This document shows, piece after piece, positions 26,005 through 35,900 of a DNA stretch of 64,000 nt. Positions within the stretch are counted from its first letter, which is position 1; each line of letters starts with the position of its first letter. The notes beneath the pieces were generated by a model. That model did not search any database, was not told where the DNA came from, and was given only the letters and a program-made list of their open reading frames with translations. This DNA is from Promethearchaeota archaeon (GTDB lineage Archaea; Asgardarchaeota; Thorarchaeia; Thorarchaeales; Thorarchaeaceae): contig WJMJ01000101.1 of assembly GCA_014728035.1 (NCBI GenBank), positions 1 through 64,000 on the forward strand. Direction: 5' to 3'. The position numbers and the translations under genes are program-made.

Positions 26005-26744
26005 TAATGCCTCTCAATCTGTTTATATGGCTTCTTTGATAATATATATTTTAATGAAGACATCTCAGTTTTATTCTCAGCAGTTTGTTGGCCATATATA
26101 TTATATTTATATAATATATCTTTTATATATCTAACATGTTTTTTGCCACACATTTCTAACATTGGGTACATGAATGCTCTATCAGTAGCTCTTATGATCC
26201 ATGATCCATCTGGCATCAAGAAATCAGTGGGATCTATCATATCCCACAACCATTTTTTAAATGTTCTCAGATGGCTTGCTGACCATGTGCTTTGACGATG
26301 AGAGTTGTTGGCCCACACCCTATCCTTTATTTCTTTTGACCATCCTCTATTGCCATTATTATCGATATATGATCCATATGTCATCCACACGTCTTTATCT
26401 TGATATATATCATTGATGACTGATAATACTCTATTGTGGTATAAACTATCATCTAGATCAACACATACTAATATTGATTCTGGATCCTGGACCTCTTTGG
26501 TACACCTATGAGTATTCCTTAGACAACCATGGCGATTCTTATTAATAAATAAAGTAAATCTATGATCGCCACCTATTGCAGACTGAACTAGGGGAATACT
26601 TTTGTCATTGGATGGATCTAAAATAACTACGCAATGCCAATTATCATGTTCCTGGTCAACAATAGAACGGTGCCACGCCTGCACAAAATTTGCACAGTTA
26701 CGCCCGACGGACATGATAGTGAAGTGTGATTTACCAATTGCCAC
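26004..26744 (-). CDS. GT2-type glycosyltransferase
   Basis: 246 residues. FTIMSVGRNCANFVQAWHRSI starts the GT-A domain, and VCVDLDDSLYHN carries the DxD. SWIIRATDRAF with a final basic tail fits GT2. A GTG start at 26744 gives overlap with the upstream gene; an ATG ten codons later is an alternative. Confidence 0.75.
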   Translation of the reverse strand: MAIGKSHFTIMSVGRNCANFVQAWHRSIVDQEHDNWHCVVILDPSNDKSIPLVQSAIGGDHRFTLFINKNRHGCLRNTHRCTKEVQDPESILVCVDLDDSLYHNRVLSVINDIYQDKDVWMTYGSYIDNNGNRGWSKEIKDRVWANNSHRQSTWSASHLRTFKKWLWDMIDPTDFLMPDGSWIIRATDRAFMYPMLEMCGKKHVRYIKDILYKYNIYGQQTAENKTEMSSLKYILSKKPYKQIERH

Positions 26745-27012
26745 TTATTTTCTTCATCACACGGTTTCTTAACTCAGTAGCAACCGATACTGCCAAGGCA
26801 GTGTGATCTACTTCTTGACCATGGAACACAACTGCTGGGGTACTACTATCCTTACGCAATGCTGCGAATACTAGGCATCTGATGTCGTCATGCTTACCAA
26901 GTAGTATTTCCCTAAATGCCAAAAGCTCGTCAATCAAAGCCTCGTCTGCGTCCGTTTCATTTTGTTTTTCTTCATTGACTTCGACATCTTGTTCGTCTCG
27001 CTCATTATCCAT
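26731..27012 (-). CDS. Hypothetical acidic protein
   Basis: 93 residues. The first 30 are very acidic (EQDVEVNEEKQNETDADEAL), and the rest is helical with VVFHGQEVDHTALAVSVATE. First gene of the minus-strand operon. It is divergent from the gene at 27039, so the promoters of both lie in the 26-nt gap or inside the genes. Confidence 0.6.
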   Translation of the reverse strand: MDNERDEQDVEVNEEKQNETDADEALIDELLAFREILLGKHDDIRCLVFAALRKDSSTPAVVFHGQEVDHTALAVSVATELRNRVMKKISGNW

Positions 27013-27038
27013 TATCTGTCTCCGTATCTAACTGTTAT

Positions 27039-27647
27039 ATGGAACGTGACGATAAAATACGTGAAGTAATAAAGATCTTTGTAAGGGCATCAGGCAGAAG
27101 TAATATTTTGCCTGCCAACACAGATCCCAAGGATACTTATCAATGGCGATATGCTGCTAGATTCGTTGATCGTATGGATCAAACACAAGTATCTTGGGAT
27201 GTTATGGAACAAATAATTTATTTAATAGTAGACCATGTGAAAGAACATAAATCGTTGTGGTCCAAAGGATTGTGGATACTAACCAGGAAAGACATAATCG
27301 ATATAAGTTACAACAAAATTAACAAGAGTTTGTTATCTAAACATAGTATTTTAGATGTTTTGAAACGTAATTATGAATTTGCTGAAGAACATAATTTTGA
27401 GTTTAGTGCTAAGCCAAATAAATTTGGATACCCAAATTTAATATCATGGTATAATGCAAATTACATAAATCATAATTACATTGCTCTGTCAGAATCATGT
27501 AATCGTGCTATGTGTGAATTAGACAATTCTGACAGAAGAAGACTACCGATAAAGAATATTACAATGCAGAGGATATTATTGACCTCTGACAATGAATTTA
27601 AAAGAAAAGCAAAAGAAATTATGCCGAAAGATTTCATTAACCTATAG
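27039..27647 (+). CDS. Hypothetical protein
   Basis: 202 residues, helical and basic, with an N-terminal helix MERDDKIREVIKIFVRASGR. It heads a plus-strand run that leads to a helicase and the sigma factor, so a DNA-metabolism role is plausible. No family recognised. Confidence 0.65.
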   Translation: MERDDKIREVIKIFVRASGRSNILPANTDPKDTYQWRYAARFVDRMDQTQVSWDVMEQIIYLIVDHVKEHKSLWSKGLWILTRKDIIDISYNKINKSLLSKHSILDVLKRNYEFAEEHNFEFSAKPNKFGYPNLISWYNANYINHNYIALSESCNRAMCELDNSDRRRLPIKNITMQRILLTSDNEFKRKAKEIMPKDFINL

Positions 27648-27657
27648 GAGAAGTCAA

Positions 27658-27954
27658 ATGCAAACTAACGTGATCGTGTCTTATGTTGCCGCTGAGGATG
27701 GAAAAGCCAGGTGGGGTTATATTGACGATAATACTCTCCAATGCTTGAATAAATATGTGGAAAGTAATGATGCAGACAAAGAATTCAAAGGCAACATATC
27801 TTGTACAGTATATGTACATGATGGAAGATTTGGCACTGCCAAAATTAAAGACTTGACTGTGATTAAGCCATTCGCGTCTATTAATGCAGACGACCCTATT
27901 TATAAAATCAATGATCCAGAGGTGATTGATGCAGATAATAATGTGGGACAATAG
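27658..27954 (+). CDS. Hypothetical protein
   Basis: 98 residues starting MQTNVIVSYVAAEDGKARWG, with AGGAG upstream. Strand-rich and acidic at the end. The end overlaps the helicase start. No family recognised. Confidence 0.65.
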   Translation: MQTNVIVSYVAAEDGKARWGYIDDNTLQCLNKYVESNDADKEFKGNISCTVYVHDGRFGTAKIKDLTVIKPFASINADDPIYKINDPEVIDADNNVGQ

Positions 27955-29449
27955 GTGGTTATATTTAAATAACTTAACCGCAGACGTTGAAAATCTAATT
28001 GACGATCATTTTAGCGCCAAGGACCCATCATCTGTATATATAGATGATTCTATGAGTCAACATTGGGATGGTGTATATCATCGATACAATTCTAATAAGC
28101 AACGGTTATCAAAAGGATATCTCAACGATTTACTGAAATTGTGTGATGATAAACATATACCTGTTGAAATTGATGATAGAAGACCTCCATCGAAATATCC
28201 AATGTTTAGTAAATCAGATATTAAAAGTAATATTATGTCAGGGATTGTCCTTGAGAAACATCAATTAGAAGCTTTGGAAGCATGCACCACAAATGAGATC
28301 GGACTTTTCCACCACATCACCGGGGCAGGCAAGACTGAAGTGATTTGTGCTATAGCAAAACTTCTTCAATGCCCCACATTAATAATCGCGGAGGAAACCA
28401 TTGTAGTCAAGCAAATAAGAGATAGACTTAAATTGCGAGATGTAGTTGATGATGTGGGTATGTTTTATGCTGGTGTTACACCTGAAGATCAATTAGTATG
28501 TGTCGGATCACTACAGAGTATTATGTCACCACCAGGCAAAATAACGTCTAAAACCAGCGAAAAACGAAAGAAAGCCATCAAAACCAGGGCCAATAACGCA
28601 AAGAAGTATAAGGAATTGGTTAAACGATGTGAATTATTGATGGTTGATGAAGCCGATAAGTGTTGCAATAAAGTATATCGTAAGTTAATTATGCAATATT
28701 GCAACGCCAGATATATCTATGGATTTACAGGCACGGTGCCCGATCCTAAGGATGAACCCATAGAATATCTTAATATGCGTGAATTGGTAGGAAATGTCAT
28801 ATCTAGTGCAAACAGAAGATATTTGGAAAGTATTGGCAGAATTATACCAGTAAAATGCATTATGATGACATTTGGACCCAATCAGAAGAACAATAAAGCT
28901 GCATTCGATATAGCTGTGTCACGATGGATTAAAAACAATAAGAAATTTCATGATCAAGTGAAGTTTATAACAGACAGCTTTCCAAAAGATAATTTCCTCA
29001 TACTAGTAGAGGATGTTGCTTTGGGATTATCATTGGAAAAGCTAATAGACGGCTCTAAGTTTATATATGGTAAAACATCTAAAAAGCAACGTGATAATGC
29101 CATCAAATCGTTTGAGAATGGGGAAATGCGTATACTTATTGGTAGCAAAATACTCAAACGCGGTCTTGACATAGACGGCGGGGTTGACAATGTGATCTTA
29201 TGTGCCAGCAGCAAGAATAGCAGAGATCTCGAACAAAAAATCGGTCGTGCTGTTAGAGTTAATGAGCGGAAATGGGCAAGAATCTTCGATTTTATGTTTA
29301 TATGTTCACATTACTTATATCAACATTCACGTAAGCGGTTGAGAATGATGGTTTCTTTAGGGTATCCAACCACTGTTGTTACGCCAAATGCCGACTTTGA
29401 TGGTAAGGATGTCCTAAAAAGAGGATTCAATATCTTCCGTTATGTATAA
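27929..29449 (+). CDS. SF2 DNA helicase, UvsW-like
   Basis: About 506 residues. The motor motifs are HHITGAGKTEV (Walker A), LLMVDEADKC (motif II, DEAD), GFTGT (motif III, S/TAT-like), ILKRGLDIDGGVDNVI (motif V) and QKIGRAVR (motif VI). UvsW reanneals DNA and moves branched structures in T4 recombination-dependent replication. AGGTG lies just before ATG 27929. An extra basic insert (EKRKKAIKTRANNAKKYKE) sits between motifs Ia and II. Confidence 0.82.
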   Translation: MQIIMWDNRWLYLNNLTADVENLIDDHFSAKDPSSVYIDDSMSQHWDGVYHRYNSNKQRLSKGYLNDLLKLCDDKHIPVEIDDRRPPSKYPMFSKSDIKSNIMSGIVLEKHQLEALEACTTNEIGLFHHITGAGKTEVICAIAKLLQCPTLIIAEETIVVKQIRDRLKLRDVVDDVGMFYAGVTPEDQLVCVGSLQSIMSPPGKITSKTSEKRKKAIKTRANNAKKYKELVKRCELLMVDEADKCCNKVYRKLIMQYCNARYIYGFTGTVPDPKDEPIEYLNMRELVGNVISSANRRYLESIGRIIPVKCIMMTFGPNQKNNKAAFDIAVSRWIKNNKKFHDQVKFITDSFPKDNFLILVEDVALGLSLEKLIDGSKFIYGKTSKKQRDNAIKSFENGEMRILIGSKILKRGLDIDGGVDNVILCASSKNSRDLEQKIGRAVRVNERKWARIFDFMFICSHYLYQHSRKRLRMMVSLGYPTTVVTPNADFDGKDVLKRGFNIFRYV

Positions 29450-29517
29450 TTAATGCCCTCCATTTATGTCACATATTGTCTTGTCGTATTTTATTGGGCA
29501 GACGACAAGGTGAATAT

Positions 29518-31527
29518 ATGACTGAACGCAAGAAAAAGCCTCCCAAGAATAAAAAACTACCAGCAAATTACTATTTCGACAACGATTTAGTCGAACGTCT
29601 TTTAATAGAATATCACAAAACTGGGTGTACTGATATTGCACTTCGCGATGAGATAATGAGTCATGCCTCAGAACTGATAATCAATATCATTCGCACCCAT
29701 AACCTACACACAATATATGGTGGTAATGATGACTCTTCATTTAATGACCTATTTCAGTTGAGCTGGTGTGTTTCCCCGGATACCATTACTTACACAAATA
29801 ATGGTATGATGAAAATAGGCGATTATGTTGGTGGTGATGTGGTGGGCGATTGTGATATCGACGTATGTGGTATTGATGGTCTCAACCAAGCAACAAAATA
29901 TGTGAGAAGACCGCCAGCACCGACATTAAAAATAACCACCAAGTTCGGGTATAATGTTGAAGCCAGTCATGACCATCCATTTTATGTTCTGACCCATGAT
30001 GGACCAATTTGGAAAACAGCGAGAGATTTAGAAGTTAATGATAAATTGGCCATACAGTTTGGACAGAACGTTTTTGGTGACAATGACGATATCGAATTTA
30101 TACCCCACACATCTGGTGGTATGACTAATATGTGGTCTCCACCAAGCAAGTTCACTACAGAGCTTGCTTATATTATAGGGTTGATAATATCTGAAGGATC
30201 AGTCGATAAGCACAGAATAGCAATATATAATACTGACGATGAAGTCATCGACACACTAATCAACAATAGTATTGGACTTAACTTCAGATATTCGTCTGGC
30301 AGAACAGTGGTTAATTCGATTAGATTCGTAGAATTTATCAGATGGCTTGATGTCGGCAATAACTCACATAATAAACATATACCAGACAAAATGATGGAGT
30401 GTTCGAAATCCATTATTGCCTCTTTGTTGAGAGGAATGTTCGATGGTGATGGTCATTCTAAATGCTCTAATGGCCATGTCGGCTATACATCTACATCGCC
30501 ATTATTAATAGATCAATTAAGATGTGTACTGCTTAATTTTGGAATTATTAGCAAAACCATGAAATCAGACAGATGCACCACTAGAACACCAGATAAGAAT
30601 GGCGGTTTTAAACCAATATATCGCTTATTATTATCAACTATTGACTCTGAAAAATTTTATAGATATATCGGATTCGGTCTAACCCGCAAACAACAAAACA
30701 GCAACAACCTATCATTAAAACCATTCAGATTATTACCGCCAGAGGTCGTGGATCACATCAAGCATATTAAATTAGAATCTGGGCATACCAATTATTTTAT
30801 TAAAAAGAATTTCGCCATTGAATATAGAATGATAAACTACAAAAAGCGCATTAGCCCCAGGGTTGCATCTATATTTTTATCGGCATTCGATGAATTTCGT
30901 GATAGCCAATCTTATAAATATATTGTCGAAAGAATTAACGAATCACAGCATCTAATTTGGTTGCCGATTAAGACCATACACGAATCTTATTCAGAAACGG
31001 TTGATATTGAAGTACCCGAGTCACGCAGTTTTACTGCCAATGGCATAATCACGCATAATTGCCAGATCGAATCCACACTCTACAAATTTAGACCCGGACA
31101 TGCAAAAGTGTTTAATATGTGGTCACAAATTAGCCGCACTGTGATGTTGGCCGCAATCAAGAAAAATGGTAGAGACCGTAAAAACGCAGAATCATATAGA
31201 CTCCACCTGGATAATAGGGCCATTAAAAGACCAGCACTATTCGACAGATTTGTTAAAGAAGCAAAAGAATTATGTAAATATAATGAGGAGCACACATTAA
31301 TATTGAATACCCTTATAGATTTATACAAACATGATGAAAAGCCGCACGAAGGATTGATAGAGAAATTAACAACCAAATCTGGATTATCTAGGCCAAAGAT
31401 AATTAAATTTATTAAGACTCTTCGATTGATGAGTTTTGAATTTACCGACTCAACCATTGGAGAGATAGAACATCAGGAACCAGTAGTAAAACCAACACAA
31501 ATACCATGGTCTAAAGATGATGAATAG
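29518..31527 (+). CDS. Late sigma factor, T4 gp55-like, split by an intein
   Basis: The precursor is 669 residues; removing the intein (29767-31059) leaves 238. The mature protein has a helical N-terminal part (DLVERLLIEYHKTG, then ASELIINIIRTHNL), FNDLFQLSW, then QIESTLYKFRPGHAKVFNMW and SRTVMLAAIKKNGRD. This is the region-2-like core of gp55 sigma factors that direct late promoters. The intein sits between LSW and CQIES inside that core, so no active sigma exists before splicing. ATG 29518 has AAGGTG upstream. Adjacent packaging genes are the expected late targets. Confidence 0.8.
   Translation: MTERKKKPPKNKKLPANYYFDNDLVERLLIEYHKTGCTDIALRDEIMSHASELIINIIRTHNLHTIYGGNDDSSFNDLFQLSWCVSPDTITYTNNGMMKIGDYVGGDVVGDCDIDVCGIDGLNQATKYVRRPPAPTLKITTKFGYNVEASHDHPFYVLTHDGPIWKTARDLEVNDKLAIQFGQNVFGDNDDIEFIPHTSGGMTNMWSPPSKFTTELAYIIGLIISEGSVDKHRIAIYNTDDEVIDTLINNSIGLNFRYSSGRTVVNSIRFVEFIRWLDVGNNSHNKHIPDKMMECSKSIIASLLRGMFDGDGHSKCSNGHVGYTSTSPLLIDQLRCVLLNFGIISKTMKSDRCTTRTPDKNGGFKPIYRLLLSTIDSEKFYRYIGFGLTRKQQNSNNLSLKPFRLLPPEVVDHIKHIKLESGHTNYFIKKNFAIEYRMINYKKRISPRVASIFLSAFDEFRDSQSYKYIVERINESQHLIWLPIKTIHESYSETVDIEVPESRSFTANGIITHNCQIESTLYKFRPGHAKVFNMWSQISRTVMLAAIKKNGRDRKNAESYRLHLDNRAIKRPALFDRFVKEAKELCKYNEEHTLILNTLIDLYKHDEKPHEGLIEKLTTKSGLSRPKIIKFIKTLRLMSFEFTDSTIGEIEHQEPVVKPTQIPWSKDDE
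29767..31059 (+). other. Intein with LAGLIDADG endonuclease (in sigma factor)
   Basis: 431 residues. Cys1 (CVSPDT), block B NVEASHDHPFYV with the TxxH-like histidine, DOD motifs GLIISEG (first) and LLRGMFDGDG (second), and the C-terminal block NGIITHN followed by Cys+1. First acidic residue is Glu, which is common in working LAGLIDADG enzymes. Both splicing and homing look possible. Confidence 0.9.
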
Positions 31528-31558
31528 AGAAAATATACTTTAGACCAAGGAGGAAATT

Positions 31559-32377
31559 ATGGCTACACCCTATTCGGTTGGTGAAAGAATAAACAGGAAG
31601 CTTAGAAAAACATTAAAGAAGCGCATTAATCCCAATAATGAGGGAGATGGTGATGGCCAGAGAATGAGGCTAAAATCATTAAGGGGCAAAGTAGCTCCAA
31701 AGAAGTCTGGAAACCACGACCCAAATAGGAAGCCAAATATGGATGAAGCTATCAAGTTCATTGCAAAGTACCATGGGCAAGATGTTGGCCAGATTATCGA
31801 GCAGGTGGAAGACCGTACTGCGTTGGCTAGGTTAGCACGTAAGATGATGGCTATCAATTTTCGTGGCTGGCATAAGGATGGTGATCAAGTGGTTTTTGGT
31901 GAAGGCGAAGTAAAATTGCCATCAAGCCAATGGGCGGTAACAGAGGATTCTCGACTGAAATCGAACAGCGAGACCACCATTGATAATGAATGGTTGTACA
32001 AACTAGCTATACTTGCTGAACAAGACGATAAAGCAACCATTGAACAGAATAATAGCAAAGGAAGTTTGGACCCCAAAGATGTCGGCAGTATGTTGTCCAA
32101 AGCTGGTAGTATATTGCATGGATTAGATAATAATCGTGTTATGAATTATTTAGAAGACGCGATTAGAAGTGAAAAGAACACTGAAGAAGCTGCCAAACAG
32201 AGATCTATATGGGAAAGTACAGGCATTAATTGGCGTTTAGAAGGTGTCGAATTGCTGAACGATGATGTAGCTATGAAGTTGAAAGTTAAATATAGCTCTG
32301 ATGGTACACAAGAAGGCGTTACAGAGAAGATTCTTACAGTGCGCTTACAGAATACCCCGGAGACTGATTTGAAATGA
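31559..32377 (+). CDS. Hypothetical protein beside packaging genes
   Basis: 272 residues with a very basic N-terminus (RKLRKTLKKR) and an otherwise helical and acidic body. Strong AAGGAGG upstream. It sits between the late sigma factor and the small terminase with an ATGA overlap to the latter, so a packaging or neck role is likely by position. The length equals T4 gp15, but no gp15 motif is visible. Confidence 0.65.
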   Translation: MATPYSVGERINRKLRKTLKKRINPNNEGDGDGQRMRLKSLRGKVAPKKSGNHDPNRKPNMDEAIKFIAKYHGQDVGQIIEQVEDRTALARLARKMMAINFRGWHKDGDQVVFGEGEVKLPSSQWAVTEDSRLKSNSETTIDNEWLYKLAILAEQDDKATIEQNNSKGSLDPKDVGSMLSKAGSILHGLDNNRVMNYLEDAIRSEKNTEEAAKQRSIWESTGINWRLEGVELLNDDVAMKLKVKYSSDGTQEGVTEKILTVRLQNTPETDLK

Positions 32378-32931
32378 ATATGATTGACGATCCAATCTTA
32401 CAACAATTAATTTCTAAAGTAGCACAACATGAAACACAAAATGACATCGATGATATTGATGACAATATGGGTGAAGACATAGATGATACACACGATGAAG
32501 ACATAGATGATACACACGATGAAGACATTGTCGAACCAGATGATATAGGTACTAGTGACATTGTGCCCACAGAAGATGCAGACACCGAAGTGGATGCTAT
32601 TAATGCAGATATATCAGACGGCAATAATACGCCTGAAGACGATATTGATAATGATCTTAATAACAAATTCAACGAAATGGTAAACGAAGTACATCAAAAT
32701 TATAAACAAGATAGAGAGAATATATCTGATTTTATAGAATTCCTTAAACACAAGATTGAAAATGACGAAGGCATGCCTGTGCGCGTATATTATGAATCAC
32801 TGTCTTCTTGTCTGCGAACAAAATCAGAATCATCTGCTACCATGATAAAATTGCTAGACAATATCAATAAAAGAACAAATAAAGAGAGTGGTGGCCTTAA
32901 TATTAATTTGCAAGAATTATTGCAAGAATGA
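32374..32931 (+). CDS. Small terminase subunit, T4 gp16-like (candidate)
   Basis: 185 residues. The first 100 are acidic and low-complexity (two exact 24-bp repeats at 32473-32520 encode EDIDDTHD). The rest is a two-helix region (FNEMVNEVHQNYKQDRENIS, then RVYYESLSSCLRTKSESSAT and IKLLDNINKRT), matching the central helical oligomer domain of gp16. ATGA overlap with the large terminase supports the call. Confidence 0.65.
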   Translation: MNMIDDPILQQLISKVAQHETQNDIDDIDDNMGEDIDDTHDEDIDDTHDEDIVEPDDIGTSDIVPTEDADTEVDAINADISDGNNTPEDDIDNDLNNKFNEMVNEVHQNYKQDRENISDFIEFLKHKIENDEGMPVRVYYESLSSCLRTKSESSATMIKLLDNINKRTNKESGGLNINLQELLQE

Positions 32932-35900
32932 ATGATTTAACCAAAAGCAAAATTAGAAAAGTCATTAAGGATTGCCAAAGTTCCTGCGATTATTTTATTA
33001 ATAAATATTGCAAAGTTAAGCACCCATCTGCTGGCATCATACCTTTTACCACTTTCTCATATCAAAAGAAATGCCTAAGAGCATTTCAAGAACACCGGTT
33101 CAACATTTTCAGTAAAACCCGACAATGCTTTGCTGAAGGTAGCATGGTTTGGACTCCTTTAGGCCCAAAACCCATAGAAAGCATAAAACCACATGACATT
33201 ATATATACATTAAAAGATGGTATTTTGACTACGGCGCAAGTCAGTAAAGTGTTTAACAATGGTTCTGCAGAATGCGTTCAGGTGCGCACCAAGTCAGGAC
33301 ATAGATCTATCAGCACACCAGATCATAAATTTTTAACCTATGATGGATATAAGGAAGCATCACTATTAACTCAAAATGATATTCTTGTGGAAGTTAATGA
33401 CCTACCTCACTATAATACAACAGATAATAGATCCAAAGCAATACTTCTGGGATACCTAATAACCGACGGATATTGTGCAGGATCTGCTCATTTTACCAAT
33501 ACCAGATGGAAATATCTATTGGATTTCCAAAAACATTACGAACTTTTGTTTAATGACAGATTGAAAATTAAGAAGCATTCAACATCTGGTTTTGGATCTG
33601 AGGCAGCATTCCGCATATGCTTGCGTAAAGACGGCAAAGAATGGCTAAAGAAATTGGGAATATGGGGATTAATAGGAGAAAATAAGCGCGTACCTAACGA
33701 AGTTTTTTCTTGGGATAATGATTCTATAGCGATCCTTATTAATAGGATGTTTGCTGGCGATGGATGGTATACAGGATCGATAAACACTAATGAGGCAGGG
33801 ATTGGATCTGAATCTAATATATTGTTGCATCAAATCAAGCAATTGTTATCAAGATTTGGCGTAAATTCAAAATATTGTCCAGCGAATAAAATATCTTTAC
33901 CTAAATTGCGCATAGTGGGTGGTAGAAGTTTTAAGAGATTTCATGATATAATAGATATATTTGGTAAGAAACCAAGACACAAAATAACGAAAGGATTTAT
34001 ATTTAACCGCAAAATTGGTCAAGTCTTGTCTGTTACGCCAGTGGACGGTAATAGACAAGTATATGATTTGCTCGTACCACCAAATCATAATTATGTGGTG
34101 GACGGAGCCGTAGTTCATAATTGCGGAGCGTCAACTCTATCTGGGTCTTTTGCTTTATGGTTTACCATGTTCTTTGGAAACAAAACAACACTCATCACCT
34201 CGAAAAGAGATAATGATGCCAAAGAATTTATGGGCAAGAATATCAGGTTTGTGTGGGATAATCTTCCTGATTGGATGAAATCAATTTGGCAACCCACAGT
34301 TGACAACGAACACGAATTTGGATTTTCCAATGGATCTAAAATTAAATCATTGCCATCCGGACCACATACATTAAGACAATTTTCATCATCTCTCAATATC
34401 ATTGATGAGGCTTCTGTATCTCCACATATGGAAGAAATGTGGGCATCTGGATCTCCCACGTTACAACACGGAGGTCGATGTTTATCCGAAGATTCATTGA
34501 TTGTTACACGAGATGGGTTGGTTTCTATAAGCAAAGTGAAAGATGGTGATGACATCATATTAGATGGTATACATAATGTAGAGTCCAAATACGTCAACAA
34601 AGACATTGAAGACACCATTTCTATAACCACTAGTGATGGACACTATGTACAAGCAACTCCAGATCATAGATTTAAAACAATAAACAATGATGGTGACATA
34701 TCATGGAAATTAGTGTCTGACTTATCATTGGGCGACCACCTAATACTCGATTGTGAAGAAATACAATATGGTAGTATACAAGAATTAGACGACAATATTA
34801 ATAAACTTATTGCTATAAAATGTGGTTGCGACAATGGATGTATTAGCTGCGCAACCTCGATGAATATGTTGAGAAATAAACATATTCCGAAGAGTCTAGA
34901 TGAGAATTTATCATTATTATTGGGGTGCGTATGGGCAAATGGGTTTATTCAAGATTGTGGCAGAATTGGTATATCATATAATAGTAAGTATGGTGATTTA
35001 TCAGATAAAATAAAATCAATAATAAATAATATACCCCATATGCACACATGGGAAGAACAACACAATGGGGATCACAGTATACGGTTTCATTCAAAGTCAC
35101 TGACACTTGCTTTGGAATTAAATGGAATTATAAAAGCATCAGCGAATTATATAGAAATACCCAGTTTGATTTTGAAATCGCCTGAAAATGTGCGTTGTTC
35201 TTTCTTGCGTGGATTTTTTGAACTAGATGGTAGTATATCAGGCGATCAAGTATCAGTGTCTTCCACCAGTCTACGCATGCTAAGACAGATACAAATTATG
35301 CTTCTTAATATGGGAATGCGCAGCATAATTGCTACGTATGAAAGAACCAATGGATATGCAGAGGGACTACAACATGAGTTAACCCTCAAAACCAAGAATG
35401 ATGTGATTAAATTTAGAGATAAAATTGGGTTTCTAAGTACTTATAAACTTAATCTTTTAAATAATGTAAATGCAACTAAGCGATCGCACAATGATCGTTT
35501 CACACATCAAAACGCAATTGATAAATTTTATGACGCCAGCAAATCTTTACCGTCAACTACTAGACAGAGAATATTACAATGCAAAAGAAATTCATCCTTG
35601 CCCAGATATCTAGCCAAAACCATGTGTGAACATGAATGTTTAAAGAATACTTCATTGGGGATATTAGCCAACACCAATAAGTTTACAGATACTATTGTGA
35701 ATTTAGAACAATCAAAATCTTATGTACAAGATATACAGGTGTCAGATATTAATTCTTATGTAGCCAATGGTTTTGTATCACACAATTGTTTAGTAGTCGC
35801 GACTAGTAATGGCATAGGCAATTGGTATTGGAAGACATGGACTGATGCGGTCGCTGGTTATAATAATTTCCACCCAATCGTTATCGATTGGTGGGATATG

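Noticed and set aside
31559..32377. Gene as T4 gp15 (same length, same place)
   Set aside because: No sequence feature of gp15 could be seen; length and position alone are not enough.
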